Below are positions 24,401 through 32,725 of a stretch of 64,000 bases of DNA, in pieces. Below the pieces are notes generated by a model, which was not told where the DNA came from, did not search any database, and saw only the letters and a program-made list of their open reading frames with translations. A program made the position numbers and the translations under genes. Position 1 is the stretch's first letter, and each line of letters starts with the position of its first letter. The DNA comes from Oscillospiraceae bacterium (lineage in GTDB: Bacteria; Bacillota; Clostridia; Oscillospirales; QAMX01): contig SVLQ01000007.1 in assembly GCA_015067825.1 (NCBI GenBank), forward strand, positions 62,001 to 126,000. The letters are read 5' to 3'.

Positions 24401-25654
24401 TTATACGTAGAGATAATCGTTCAGCACGGGCTGAAGACCTTCTCCCTCAATATCCTTGTACATCTTGTCAAGGCTGCGGTGATCGTCGATCTCAAACTGC
24501 TCGTCGCCTTGCACCTCATCGGTTTCTTTTCCGCTGTACTTGCTTTCGTGGTCGCCGATCCCCGTAGAAACACCTGCAGACACCTTTGTCGCGGCGATCT
24601 TCACGATGCCGTTTCGGAACGCCGCACTCTCGCGGGAGGATACGGTGATACCGACGAACGGAAGGAAAATTCTATAAGCACAGATGATCTGACAAAGCTG
24701 CTTTTCGTGAACGTCAAGCGGATTGATCTTGTCATTGTTGATGATGGGGCGAAGGCGAGGGCAGGACAGCGACATTTCGGCGTGAGGGTATTTTCTTTGC
24801 AAATAGTAGACGTGCAGCGCGCTTGCCAAGGCATCCTTGCGGAAGTCGGAGAGACCGAGAAGTGCCGAAAACGCCACGCCTCGCATACCGCCGCGCAAGG
24901 CTCTTTCCTGTGCGTCAAAGCGATACGGCCACACACGCTTGTGACCAAGCAGGTGAAGCTGCTCGTATTTATCGGTATCGTAGGTTTCCTGAAACACGGT
25001 CACGTAATCCGCTCCGCATTCGTGGAGATATTGATACTCATCGGTGTTGACGGGATAGATCTCAAGACCAACCATACGGAAATACTTTCTCGCCAGCTTG
25101 CAGGCTTCACCGATGTACTCCACGTTACTCTGCGCACGGCTCTCGCCGGTCAGGATCAGGATTTCTTCCATGCCGCTGTCGGCAATGATCTTCATTTCCT
25201 TTTCGATCTGTTCCATAGAGAGCTTCATGCGGTTGATGTGGTTGTAGCAGTTGAACCCGCAGTACACGCAGTAGTTTTCGCAATAGTTTGCGATATAAAG
25301 GGGCGTGAAGAGATACACGGTATTGCCGAAATGCTTGCTCGTTTCCAGCCTTGCTCTCTCTGCCATCTGTTCGAGAAACGGCTCTGCCGCCGGTGACAGA
25401 AGCGCCTTAAAATCTTCGATCGTGCAGGTGGGATGCTCCAAGGCCGCACGGACGTCTCTTGCCGTGTATTTGCCGTAATCGTAAGCATTCATCTGCGCCA
25501 TGACCTGTGAGCATACGTCCGACTCGATGACTTCCATGCCGGGCAGATATTCCATATGACTCCTGCGGCTCGCAGGATCGCTTTCGATGCGGTGCTTTTT
25601 CGCAAGAGCCTCGGGCGAGAGATACTCCGAATCCACAAAAAATTGGTTTTCCAT
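24401..25654 (-). CDS. thiH: 2-iminoacetate synthase (tyrosine lyase)
   Basis: 417 residues. Radical-SAM enzyme with CENYCVYCGF (CxxxCxxC) at about residues 85-92, LTGESRAQSNVEYI, and LSCPRLRPI near the end. It cleaves tyrosine to dehydroglycine and p-cresol for thiazole formation. Its presence, with no ThiO in view, indicates the oxygen-independent route. It lies immediately before thiE and after thiG. Confidence 0.95.
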   Translation of the reverse strand: MENQFFVDSEYLSPEALAKKHRIESDPASRRSHMEYLPGMEVIESDVCSQVMAQMNAYDYGKYTARDVRAALEHPTCTIEDFKALLSPAAEPFLEQMAERARLETSKHFGNTVYLFTPLYIANYCENYCVYCGFNCYNHINRMKLSMEQIEKEMKIIADSGMEEILILTGESRAQSNVEYIGEACKLARKYFRMVGLEIYPVNTDEYQYLHECGADYVTVFQETYDTDKYEQLHLLGHKRVWPYRFDAQERALRGGMRGVAFSALLGLSDFRKDALASALHVYYLQRKYPHAEMSLSCPRLRPIINNDKINPLDVHEKQLCQIICAYRIFLPFVGITVSSRESAAFRNGIVKIAATKVSAGVSTGIGDHESKYSGKETDEVQGDEQFEIDDHRSLDKMYKDIEGEGLQPVLNDYLYV

Positions 25655-25664
25655 GGCCTTCTCC

Positions 25665-26435
25665 TCAGTCGCGCAGGAATCCCGTCAAGGGATCGGATGC
25701 GGAAGCACCACGGGTGAGCACTCTGCCAAGCCCCGAAAGGTATGCCTTACGCCCTGCTTCGATCGCCAGTTTGAATGCCGACGCCATCATGGGAAGATCG
25801 CCTGCGGTGGCAAGCGCGGTATTCGCCATAATCGCCGCCGCGCCCATCTCCATTGCTTCACAGGCCTGCGAAGGTCTGCCGATACCCGCGTCCACGATGA
25901 TGGGCAGGTCGATCTCATCGATGAGTATTTGAATGAATTCCTTGGTTGCAAGCCCTTTGTTCGAACCGATGGGAGAAGCCAAGGGCATCACGCTTGCCGC
26001 ACCTGCGTTTACGAGATCTCGCGCTGTGTTCAAATCGGGATACATGTACGGCATGACCACAAACCCCTCGTTTGCCAGGATCTCGGTCGCCCGGATGGTT
26101 TCCACGTTATCGGGAAGGAGATATTTGGAGTCGCGCATGATCTCGATCTTCACGAAGTTGCCGCATCCAAGCTCCCGGGCGAGGCGAGCGATACGAACCG
26201 CTTCCTCAGCGTTTCTCGCGCCCGAGGTATTGGGTAGGAGTGTGATTCCTTTGGGGATGTAGTCGAGAATGTTTTCGTGCTCCTTGGTATTGGCCCGGCG
26301 CACGGCCAGCGTGATGATCTCCGCACCGGCATCCTTGATTGCCGCCTCGATCAATCTCATCGAATACTTGCCCGATCCAAGAATAAAGCGGGAGTTGAAT
26401 TCGTGACCGCCGATGATCAATTTGTCGTTGTTCAT
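25665..26435 (-). CDS. thiG: Thiazole synthase
   Basis: 256 residues from the ATG at 26435 behind [16 protein letters not shown] and the catalytic-lysine strand ([17 protein letters not shown]) are visible, with [40 protein letters not shown] and a C-terminal ASASDPLTG. It forms the thiazole ring from deoxyxylulose phosphate, dehydroglycine and ThiS thiocarboxylate. The gap to thiF is 13 bases. Confidence 0.96.
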   Translation of the reverse strand: MNNDKLIIGGHEFNSRFILGSGKYSMRLIEAAIKDAGAEIITLAVRRANTKEHENILDYIPKGITLLPNTSGARNAEEAVRIARLARELGCGNFVKIEIMRDSKYLLPDNVETIRATEILANEGFVVMPYMYPDLNTARDLVNAGAASVMPLASPIGSNKGLATKEFIQILIDEIDLPIIVDAGIGRPSQACEAMEMGAAAIMANTALATAGDLPMMASAFKLAIEAGRKAYLSGLGRVLTRGASASDPLTGFLRD

Positions 26436-26448
26436 GGTGTTTTCCTCT

Positions 26449-27084
26449 TTATTTTTCAAAATTGTTTGCTAAAATCCTGAGTACCGCGTGTGCCTCGTGT
26501 GCAGCGCAAAGCATCACGCGAGACGCTATAAGCCCGATCCCATCCGCAACGTCGCTTTCTCCATCGCCGCACAGATAGAACCTGCTCGCTACTTTTCTTG
26601 TCTGAATGCGATTGGCGTCACCAAGCCCTGCCATGCCCGAAGCCGCTACAAGATACGTACCTCTCATTTCGGTGAGTACGAGCTCAGCAAGCATCGCCTT
26701 GGCTTCCGCGCTGTCAAAGGCTTCGCAGATGATGTCCGCATCTTTTAGAAGCGTTGCGGCGTTTTCTTCCGTAATACGCTCTGTGTGCACTTCAAGTGAA
26801 AGATACGGTGCTATTTCTTTGAGATTCTCTGCGAGTGCTTCGGTCTTATACCTCCCGATCTGGTCGGCCTTGTACTGCTGACGGTGCAGATTCGTGATCT
26901 CCACACGGTCAAAGTCGCAAAGGATCAGTTTTCCAACGCCTGCTCTTGCAAGAGCTATGGCGATGTTTGAGCCAAGACCGCCAAGACCGCACACGGCAAC
27001 CGCGGCCGATGAGAACGCCTTGTGCAGCGCTTTGCCGTGGCGTTCTTCCAAGGCTCTGTTCCATTCTTCTTTTGTCGGGATCAC
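26449..27084 (-). CDS. thiF: ThiF-type adenylyltransferase
   Basis: 211 residues. The E1-like nucleotide motif is [10 protein letters not shown], followed by [17 protein letters not shown] (the conserved D-x-N-x-x-R-Q pattern). It would adenylate the C-terminal glycine of ThiS. It is shorter than E. coli ThiF and lacks a CxxC zinc pair, as in the short ThiF2-like form common in Clostridia. It starts two bases after thiS ends. Confidence 0.93.
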   Translation of the reverse strand: MIPTKEEWNRALEERHGKALHKAFSSAAVAVCGLGGLGSNIAIALARAGVGKLILCDFDRVEITNLHRQQYKADQIGRYKTEALAENLKEIAPYLSLEVHTERITEENAATLLKDADIICEAFDSAEAKAMLAELVLTEMRGTYLVAASGMAGLGDANRIQTRKVASRFYLCGDGESDVADGIGLIASRVMLCAAHEAHAVLRILANNFEK

Positions 27085-27086
27085 GT

Positions 27087-27281
27087 TTAGCCGCCTCCCA
27101 CAAAGCTGACGATCTCAATGCTGTCACCGTTCGCCAAAACGGTATCGGCATAAGCGGCCTTCGGCACGATGTCACCGTTTCGCTCGGTCGCGATCCGCCT
27201 GATATCGTAGTTGGTCGTCGCAAGATATTCGGCAATGGTCTTGCCGGCAATATCTTTTGGTTCCCCGTTTACCTTTACCAT
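27087..27281 (-). CDS. thiS: Sulfur carrier protein ThiS
   Basis: 64 residues from the ATG at 27281 behind GGAGGTGAG. Ubiquitin-like fold ending in the diagnostic Gly-Gly (VSFVGGG). It carries sulfur as a C-terminal thiocarboxylate for thiazole formation. It is the first gene of the thi operon, directly after the TPP riboswitch terminator. Confidence 0.95.
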   Translation of the reverse strand: MVKVNGEPKDIAGKTIAEYLATTNYDIRRIATERNGDIVPKAAYADTVLANGDSIEIVSFVGGG

Positions 27282-27305
27282 TTTTCTCACCTCCAAAAAA
27301 TGCAA

Positions 27306-27336
27306 CAAAAAAAGGAGCTACCGATTCGGTAACTCC
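27306..27336 (-). terminator. Riboswitch-controlled terminator of the thi operon
   Basis: A 10-base stem on the minus strand (GGAGTTACCG with CGGTAGCTCC) followed by seven T, between the TPP aptamer and thiS. Confidence 0.9.
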
Positions 27337-27360
27337 AAAATTTCTTTGTTCTTCCCAATA

Positions 27361-27451
27361 TCCTCGTATCAGGCATCCCTACGTTGGCATTATCCAAATC
27401 AGGTTCTCGGTCGAAGGTCACACCTTCCTCTCAGCCTGTATACAAGCTCCC
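27361..27451 (-). promoter_or_regulatory. TPP riboswitch (THI element)
   Basis: On the minus strand the leader has GGCTGAGAGG, ACCGAGAACCTGATTTGG and ATAATGCCAACGTAGGGA, the conserved core of the THI box. The closing helix is CTTGTAT with ATACGAG. Thiamine pyrophosphate binding would favour the downstream terminator and switch the operon off. Confidence 0.95.
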
Positions 27452-27471
27452 GTTTGTTCAGTTGTAAATAT

Positions 27472-27500
27472 ATTATACACCTTCTGCAAGATTTTTGCAA
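27472..27500 (-). promoter_or_regulatory. Promoter of the thi operon, next to integrase debris
   Basis: TTGCAA, 17-base spacer, TATAAT on the minus strand. It ends 27 bases before the point where homology to the element's integrase end begins. Confidence 0.75.
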
Positions 27501-27526
27501 GGTCTCTCTGTAACCTTTTTTTGTCT

Positions 27527-27618
27527 GCTCCCGGACTTTCTGTGCGCATATATAATGATGGAAATTCTTGGGCTACTTCTTGCAGCGTTTGCTTTGTGGG
27601 GATCGTTTTCAATCGCGT
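27527..27618 (-). pseudogene. Truncated integrase remnant outside the left end of the element
   Basis: The first ~90 bases of the integrase gene at 45535-46461 are repeated here (LKTIPTKQTLQEVAQEF). The ATG has become ACG, a one-base insertion shifts the frame after codon ~20, and the rest of the gene is missing. It marks an older, largely deleted element at the same tRNA. Confidence 0.85.
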
Positions 27619-27793
27619 GACTCATACCTCTTTTTTAGTCAAAACCGTAGGCCCAGAAGCGTTTTTGCGATCTCTGAAAAACAGCACTTGTCACTTTTTT
27701 GCAAAGAAAAAAGGGAATTTACGAAGAAAATCGTAAATTCCCAATTTTGGCAGGGGCAGTAGGGATCGAACCCACGGCCTACGGTTTTGGAGA
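27527..27793 (-). repeat. Left long direct repeat (attachment region copy)
   Basis: About 267 bases nearly identical to 46371-46634: integrase 5' end, spacer, a 12-base-stem terminator, and 46 bases of the tRNA-Trp 3' half (27748-27793). Identity stops after GGTTTTGGAGA, inside the anticodon region. Confidence 0.92.
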
Positions 27794-28100
27794 TGGTCCG
27801 ACAAGTCGGCCCGTGCCGCTAATCTTTTTTGAAGTGCAGAATTCAAACACGCCAACAGAAAATTAGAGACAAAATCAACAGAACCGAATAAAATTTCAAC
27901 AAACGGGAATTTCAGATACGGCAATATTTCTTCATGGCCTTCGGTGTTTTTTTACCGAAACCATCGGCTCAGATATAATACCATATTTATCCTTTTTTAT
28001 CAAGAATCTTTAACTCTAAATTACTTTCTTTTGCAGTAAATTACTCTAAGTCGATCTAAACCATCAACTTTTGAAAAGAATCATCAACTCTTGGTGGGGT
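27794..28100. other. Left end of the element, non-coding
   Basis: Without a supported gene. It holds TAAATTACT at 28017 and 28037 and CATCAACT at 28062 and 28082, each pair spaced by exactly 20 bases, possible arm-type binding sites. A small hairpin, TTCGGT with ACCGAA, lies near 27943. Confidence 0.5.
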
Positions 28101-29183
28101 TTACTCTGTTTCATATCGGCTGCTGATGTCATCAAGGAACTTTCTAAAGTCCGTCACGACCTCCTGAGGCATGATGATGGTAGCCATTTTACGGAATCCG
28201 GCAACCCAACCATAGAATTGATCGCTGATGGCAACATCGGTGCTGACAACAAAGTGCCCTTTACCATCGGGGTAATAAAACACATCTCCACCTGTGCCAA
28301 AGCGATCCACAATCGTATCCAGAAGGTTGTTGGTGAAACGTATGCTCACGCGCTTCTTCTCGCCGCTGAACATGCCGAAATGCTGTTGCGTATAGGATTC
28401 CATGTTGAGTTTAGAAAACGCTGTACGACCGTCTCGTTCCTCAGCAAGGACCTCTACGCCCTTCATGCGGTCCAAGCGGAAGGTAACTATCATTTCACGT
28501 GTGCTATTCCATCCCAAAAGATAGTAGTAGCCATCACTGATGATGAGCTTGAACGGACTGATTGTATAGGGTGCGCCGCCTCTGCGGTCCACCTGCTGTG
28601 TACGGTCCTGGATAGTGAATTTCTGATAGCGGAAACCAATCTTTCGGTTTTGCCGGATCGCCTGGTTGATCTTCAACATTGTGCTCATGATGTATTTGTT
28701 TGTGGTCTTGTTTCGGCCAACCAGATAGACCTCGTTTTGCAGTTCTTCAACCTGGTAATCGCTGCAAAGGTGCTCGATTGCCGCAAGCAGATGCGCTTCC
28801 TGACTCTTGGAGATAAACTTGGAAGCCCGCACACATTCAGCCAACAGTCGCAACTCATCAAACTCATATGGGCGGCGGCTGATTTTGTAACCGTGTTGCG
28901 ACTCGTCGTATTCCACCTCATAGCCGAGCAAATCTTTGTCTTCGATTTCGAGTTCATCCAAATCAAAGTCCATTTCTTTGTTCAGTATGGCGAGGATCGC
29001 ATCAATATCGCGCTTGATGGAGTGCCGTTCTGCCTTAATCCCATAACGCTTCAGGTGTTCCCCAATGTCCTTTAAGCGCAAAGCATGGTTCTCATCGGTC
29101 TTCTTCAAAAGGATATCCCAAACCAAAAGGGATTTGTACTTCTGGCCCTCTTGCTTGCCTCCGGGTTTCTTCGGTTTTTCCAT
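28101..29183 (-). CDS. WYL-domain transcriptional regulator
   Basis: 360 residues from the ATG at 29183 behind AAGGAAGGGG. An N-terminal winged-helix part (LKDIGEHLKRYGIKAERHSIKRDIDAI) is followed by a WYL domain (AIRQNRKIGFRYQKF, TISPFKLIISDGYYYLLGWN) and a C-terminal WCX-like extension. WYL proteins sense nucleic-acid ligands and often control defence genes. It is the last gene after res in the same direction, and the perfect 18-base palindrome at 29201-29218 lies directly before it. Confidence 0.9.
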   Translation of the reverse strand: MEKPKKPGGKQEGQKYKSLLVWDILLKKTDENHALRLKDIGEHLKRYGIKAERHSIKRDIDAILAILNKEMDFDLDELEIEDKDLLGYEVEYDESQHGYKISRRPYEFDELRLLAECVRASKFISKSQEAHLLAAIEHLCSDYQVEELQNEVYLVGRNKTTNKYIMSTMLKINQAIRQNRKIGFRYQKFTIQDRTQQVDRRGGAPYTISPFKLIISDGYYYLLGWNSTREMIVTFRLDRMKGVEVLAEERDGRTAFSKLNMESYTQQHFGMFSGEKKRVSIRFTNNLLDTIVDRFGTGGDVFYYPDGKGHFVVSTDVAISDQFYGWVAGFRKMATIIMPQEVVTDFRKFLDDISSRYETE

Positions 29184-29200
29184 GTGCGGCAACCCCTTCC

Positions 29201-29218
29201 TTGAAAGTGCACTTTCAA
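29201..29218. promoter_or_regulatory. Perfect 18-base palindrome between res and the WYL gene
   Basis: TTGAAAGTG followed by CACTTTCAA with no spacer, eight bases after the res stop and 17 before the WYL start. A copy with one mismatch lies at 41232-41249. It could be the WYL operator. Confidence 0.6.
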
Positions 29219-29226
29219 TACCGTCT

Positions 29227-32200
29227 CTACTTCATAACCTTTTCAAGCAAAGACTGGTAACTATCGACCACATCATATACGACATTGCCGCTGCTGATTG
29301 CCTTGAAATGTTCTCTGGCACAGTGAATCTTGGATTCCTCAATCAGTCGCAACTGCATAGAGTTCATAGAACCCTTTGTTTCTGCCACGAAATAAATGTG
29401 TTTGATATTACCTTCATAGAATGCAATTGCCCAGTCAGGGTTGTAGTGGCCAACAGGTGTGGAGATGTAGAAACTGTCAGGCAGTTTTACATACACCGCA
29501 ACATCACTGCTGACGTCCAAACTCTCAGCAAACGCCTTTTCGTTGGTAGAGTCATAAACAATATGGTCATACAAGTGCTTGTTCGCCTTGATAGCATTAA
29601 CACCCAACTTACCCTTGATGGTCGGAGCAGTAAATACATCGGTATCATACTTTTCATCCAGAACATCGTAGGTGATATGCTCAATGATTGCGGTTGCCTT
29701 TTCATCGTTGATAAGCGAACCTGCTTTAATGATAAATTCCTCTGGATTGTCCTTGAACTGGTCAAAGACAACTTTTTCAATTCCCTTGAGAATCTGAATG
29801 ATAGCCTTTCTGGTAAGTCCTGTAGCATCAACCAGTTTGCCAACCAAGTCATACTTGACGCTGCTATTAACAGAAATCTTGGTGGCAGCATTATGTACCT
29901 CGGAGGACTCCTTCACAAAGGACGAACCAGAAGCAAGAGCTTCCTTGGATGCGATATTGTCCATGCGTCCAGACTCGACCTTGAAGTAAATCTTGGATAC
30001 ATGCAGTTTCGCATTCAAGGATGCAATGGACTTTCTGACAAGTTCATCCGTGTCAAAGTCAACCACATAAACAGACTTAGAATTAATACGATTCCAGAGA
30101 GCCTTGAACTCTGGCATAGCCAGTTTCTTATCATCAACTTGAAGTTCAACATTATTGCTACGGGCATTTTCGGGCTGCATAGCCTTACCGTCATAGATGG
30201 TATCAATGATGCCAAGAACAGACTCGACAGAGCCAGAGACCTCATCGGTGAGTTTGATTTCACCGTTTGCCTTGTCCTCATAATACTTATCGGTAAGAGT
30301 ACCTTGCTTGTCGATGTAGCCCTCCATACGCAGACCAACATAGATTTCTCTGGCAACATCTTCGGTGATAACATCGGTATTGCCCTGTGCATCGGTAATA
30401 GTCTTGCCCATGAATAATTCGGGAGTAACTGCTTTCGGACGGTTCGCAACAGCGTCAGCCAGTTCAGTCTGTAAGCCCTTTGCGAAACTGTCATAACTCT
30501 CGCTGGCAATGACAGTCAGAACGTTGACGTTATGAACATCGTTGCCCAGAGCATTGACATCCATTCTTTCGCCATCTTGATTGACACAAAGACGCAGACC
30601 ACGACCAACTTCCTGTCTCTTGCGGACATCACTGCTGCTCTGCTTCAAAGTACAAATCTGGAAAACATTGGGGTTGTCCCAACCTTCACGGAGAGCAGAG
30701 TGAGAGAAGATGAAACGAACAGGAGATTTCTTCGGATTTCTGTCCAGCAGAAGTTCCTTGTTCTTCATAATCAAGTCGTAGGCATCAATATCGTCTGAGG
30801 AGGTTTCTTTTGCACTAACCTTAGAGTCAATCATCTTGCCCTTCTTATCAACAGAGAAGTAGCCAGCATGGGTGTTTTGAGGACTAATCATGTTCAAATA
30901 CTTGATGTAGTCATCGTCACCAAGCTCCAACTGCATATTTCCAACGACGTCGGCATACTCTTCTTCAAACATATCGGCATAAACACCGTTGAAGGGCTGT
31001 CCAGCCTTGTCATACTGCTTGTACTTCACAACCTCATCAATGAAGAACAGGGACAGAACCTTGATACCCTTGTAGAACAGTTCCCGTTCTCTCTGGATGT
31101 GAGACAGGATAGTTTCTCTAATCTGGATGCGTCTCAGCTGGTCTTCACTGACCTTGCCGATAACATCACCAGCATAGATTTTGATACCGTTGATAAACTC
31201 AACAGAGTCATCACGTCCATCAATCGCCTTGACCACGAACCCGTTCTTGTACTCGTCCAGATTCCCAGAGTTGTCGTAAAGGTTGAAGCCAATACCAACC
31301 TTCATAGACTTCTTGCGGATACCAGTAGCACCCTTGAAGTCAAACTGTAAGGTGGCGGTGGGGTCTGCTTTGGAAAGGTTCAGACCTTCCAGATACACAT
31401 AACTTTCGGTGGCAGTGCTGCCAGTCTCGGTGATACCCTTAACAGCAATCTTTTTAACCAGACGCTTGTTGTATGCTTCCATAGCGTCCAGACGATAAAT
31501 CATGTTGTAGATGCTGTCCTGCTTGTGGGTAGCAGAATAACGGAGGGTCATCAAGGGGTGGAACTCCTTGAGTCGTTCCTTGGTCTGAGTACCTTCAACG
31601 GACTGAGGTTCGTCAATGATAACGATAGGGTTCGTCTTGGCGATAATGTCAATCGGTCTGCGGCTGCGGAATTCATCCAGTTTCATGTAGATTCTACGGG
31701 CATCCTTGCCTTTGGCATTGAACGCCTGCGAATTGATAATCATTACATTGATGGAACTGTCAGAAGCAAAACGGTCAATCTCAGTAAGTTGAGCAGAGTT
31801 ATAGATGAAGAAGCGAACCTTCTTACCATATTCCTCCGCAAAGTGTTCCTGCGTCATCTGGAAGGACTTATAGACACCTTCACGGATAGCAACAGAAGGA
31901 ACAACAACGATAAATTTGCTCCAACCGTAGTGTTTGTTCAGTTCATACATCGTTTTGATGTAGGTGTATGTTTTACCAACACCAGTCTCCATTTCGACTG
32001 TAAGGTTGAAACGACCTTCCAGTTTGGAAGACGGTGCGATTAAGTTTGCTCTTTGAACCTTCTGAATATGTTCCAGAATCAAACGGTCATTTAGTTCCGG
32101 AATAAGTTTGGCGTTAGACCAGCCAGTGTAGTCCGTATCTTCCTCCAGCACGGATTGATACTCACCTGCGCCTCTGTCCATCATGTAAGAAGGTGTCAGA

Positions 32201-32280
32201 TAGGGCTGACCAGCAAAAACATCCACCACAGCCTTCGCAGCATCGGCTTGGAATTTCTGATGCTTGAATTGTAGTTTCAT
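29227..32280 (-). CDS. Type III restriction enzyme, Res subunit
   Basis: 1017 residues. SF2 helicase core: Walker A METGVGKTYTYIKT at about 95-108, DEPQ box (IVIIDEPQSVEG), and late helicase motifs (RFIFSHSALREGWDNPNVFQ, RQEVGRGLRLCVN). The C-terminal part carries a putative PD-(D/E)XK nuclease with VAETKGSMNSMQLR. With Mod it would cut DNA after translocation or signalling between unmodified sites. The ATG lies 12 bases after the stop of the small winged-helix gene. It is full length. Confidence 0.93.
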   Translation of the reverse strand: MKLQFKHQKFQADAAKAVVDVFAGQPYLTPSYMMDRGAGEYQSVLEEDTDYTGWSNAKLIPELNDRLILEHIQKVQRANLIAPSSKLEGRFNLTVEMETGVGKTYTYIKTMYELNKHYGWSKFIVVVPSVAIREGVYKSFQMTQEHFAEEYGKKVRFFIYNSAQLTEIDRFASDSSINVMIINSQAFNAKGKDARRIYMKLDEFRSRRPIDIIAKTNPIVIIDEPQSVEGTQTKERLKEFHPLMTLRYSATHKQDSIYNMIYRLDAMEAYNKRLVKKIAVKGITETGSTATESYVYLEGLNLSKADPTATLQFDFKGATGIRKKSMKVGIGFNLYDNSGNLDEYKNGFVVKAIDGRDDSVEFINGIKIYAGDVIGKVSEDQLRRIQIRETILSHIQRERELFYKGIKVLSLFFIDEVVKYKQYDKAGQPFNGVYADMFEEEYADVVGNMQLELGDDDYIKYLNMISPQNTHAGYFSVDKKGKMIDSKVSAKETSSDDIDAYDLIMKNKELLLDRNPKKSPVRFIFSHSALREGWDNPNVFQICTLKQSSSDVRKRQEVGRGLRLCVNQDGERMDVNALGNDVHNVNVLTVIASESYDSFAKGLQTELADAVANRPKAVTPELFMGKTITDAQGNTDVITEDVAREIYVGLRMEGYIDKQGTLTDKYYEDKANGEIKLTDEVSGSVESVLGIIDTIYDGKAMQPENARSNNVELQVDDKKLAMPEFKALWNRINSKSVYVVDFDTDELVRKSIASLNAKLHVSKIYFKVESGRMDNIASKEALASGSSFVKESSEVHNAATKISVNSSVKYDLVGKLVDATGLTRKAIIQILKGIEKVVFDQFKDNPEEFIIKAGSLINDEKATAIIEHITYDVLDEKYDTDVFTAPTIKGKLGVNAIKANKHLYDHIVYDSTNEKAFAESLDVSSDVAVYVKLPDSFYISTPVGHYNPDWAIAFYEGNIKHIYFVAETKGSMNSMQLRLIEESKIHCAREHFKAISSGNVVYDVVDSYQSLLEKVMK

Positions 32281-32292
32281 ATTTGCCCGTCC

Positions 32293-32715
32293 TTACTTTA
32301 CTATATTTTTTTGAATAGGAAGAACCACATTTTCCGGAACCGGAACTGGTTCATATCTGAATTGTCGTTCCTCCCACAGTAACGGTCTTCTGGCCCATAT
32401 GTAACTGAACTCCGGGCGTTCAATATAAGGATTCTTTTTGAATCGGAGTTTGCCGTTTTTATAAGAAATGTCTGTGTAGAGGTTTTCTCCAATAAGCCCC
32501 TTGAGATTGAACATAATTTCCAAATCCCATTCTTCCATATACGATTCGACAAGTTCGCTGATTCTTGCTGAAAATGTCGAAGGTTTGATAGGAATTCGGT
32601 CGATAAACTCTTTGCGTTGAATTGTGTAATACCCATCTTCATCGGGCTGTAATCCCTCGTATAATCTTTGTTGGACAAATAGCATCATTCTCTGTCCACT
32701 TAATGTTATCATCAT
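32293..32715 (-). CDS. Small winged-helix-like protein between mod and res
   Basis: 140 residues from the ATG at 32715, which follows GAGGTGG; an in-frame GTG at 32724 is the alternative. The middle (QRKEFIDRIPIKPSTFSARISELVES) reads as a helix-turn-helix or wing region. The rest (LEIMFNLKGLIGENLYTDISYKNGKLRFKKN) looks like beta strands. It has no known catalytic motif. Classical type III systems have only Mod and Res, so it may be an extra specificity, control or assembly subunit. It is tightly packed in the operon. Confidence 0.7.
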   Translation of the reverse strand: MMITLSGQRMMLFVQQRLYEGLQPDEDGYYTIQRKEFIDRIPIKPSTFSARISELVESYMEEWDLEIMFNLKGLIGENLYTDISYKNGKLRFKKNPYIERPEFSYIWARRPLLWEERQFRYEPVPVPENVVLPIQKNIVK

Positions 32716-32725
32716 AGCGGCCACC

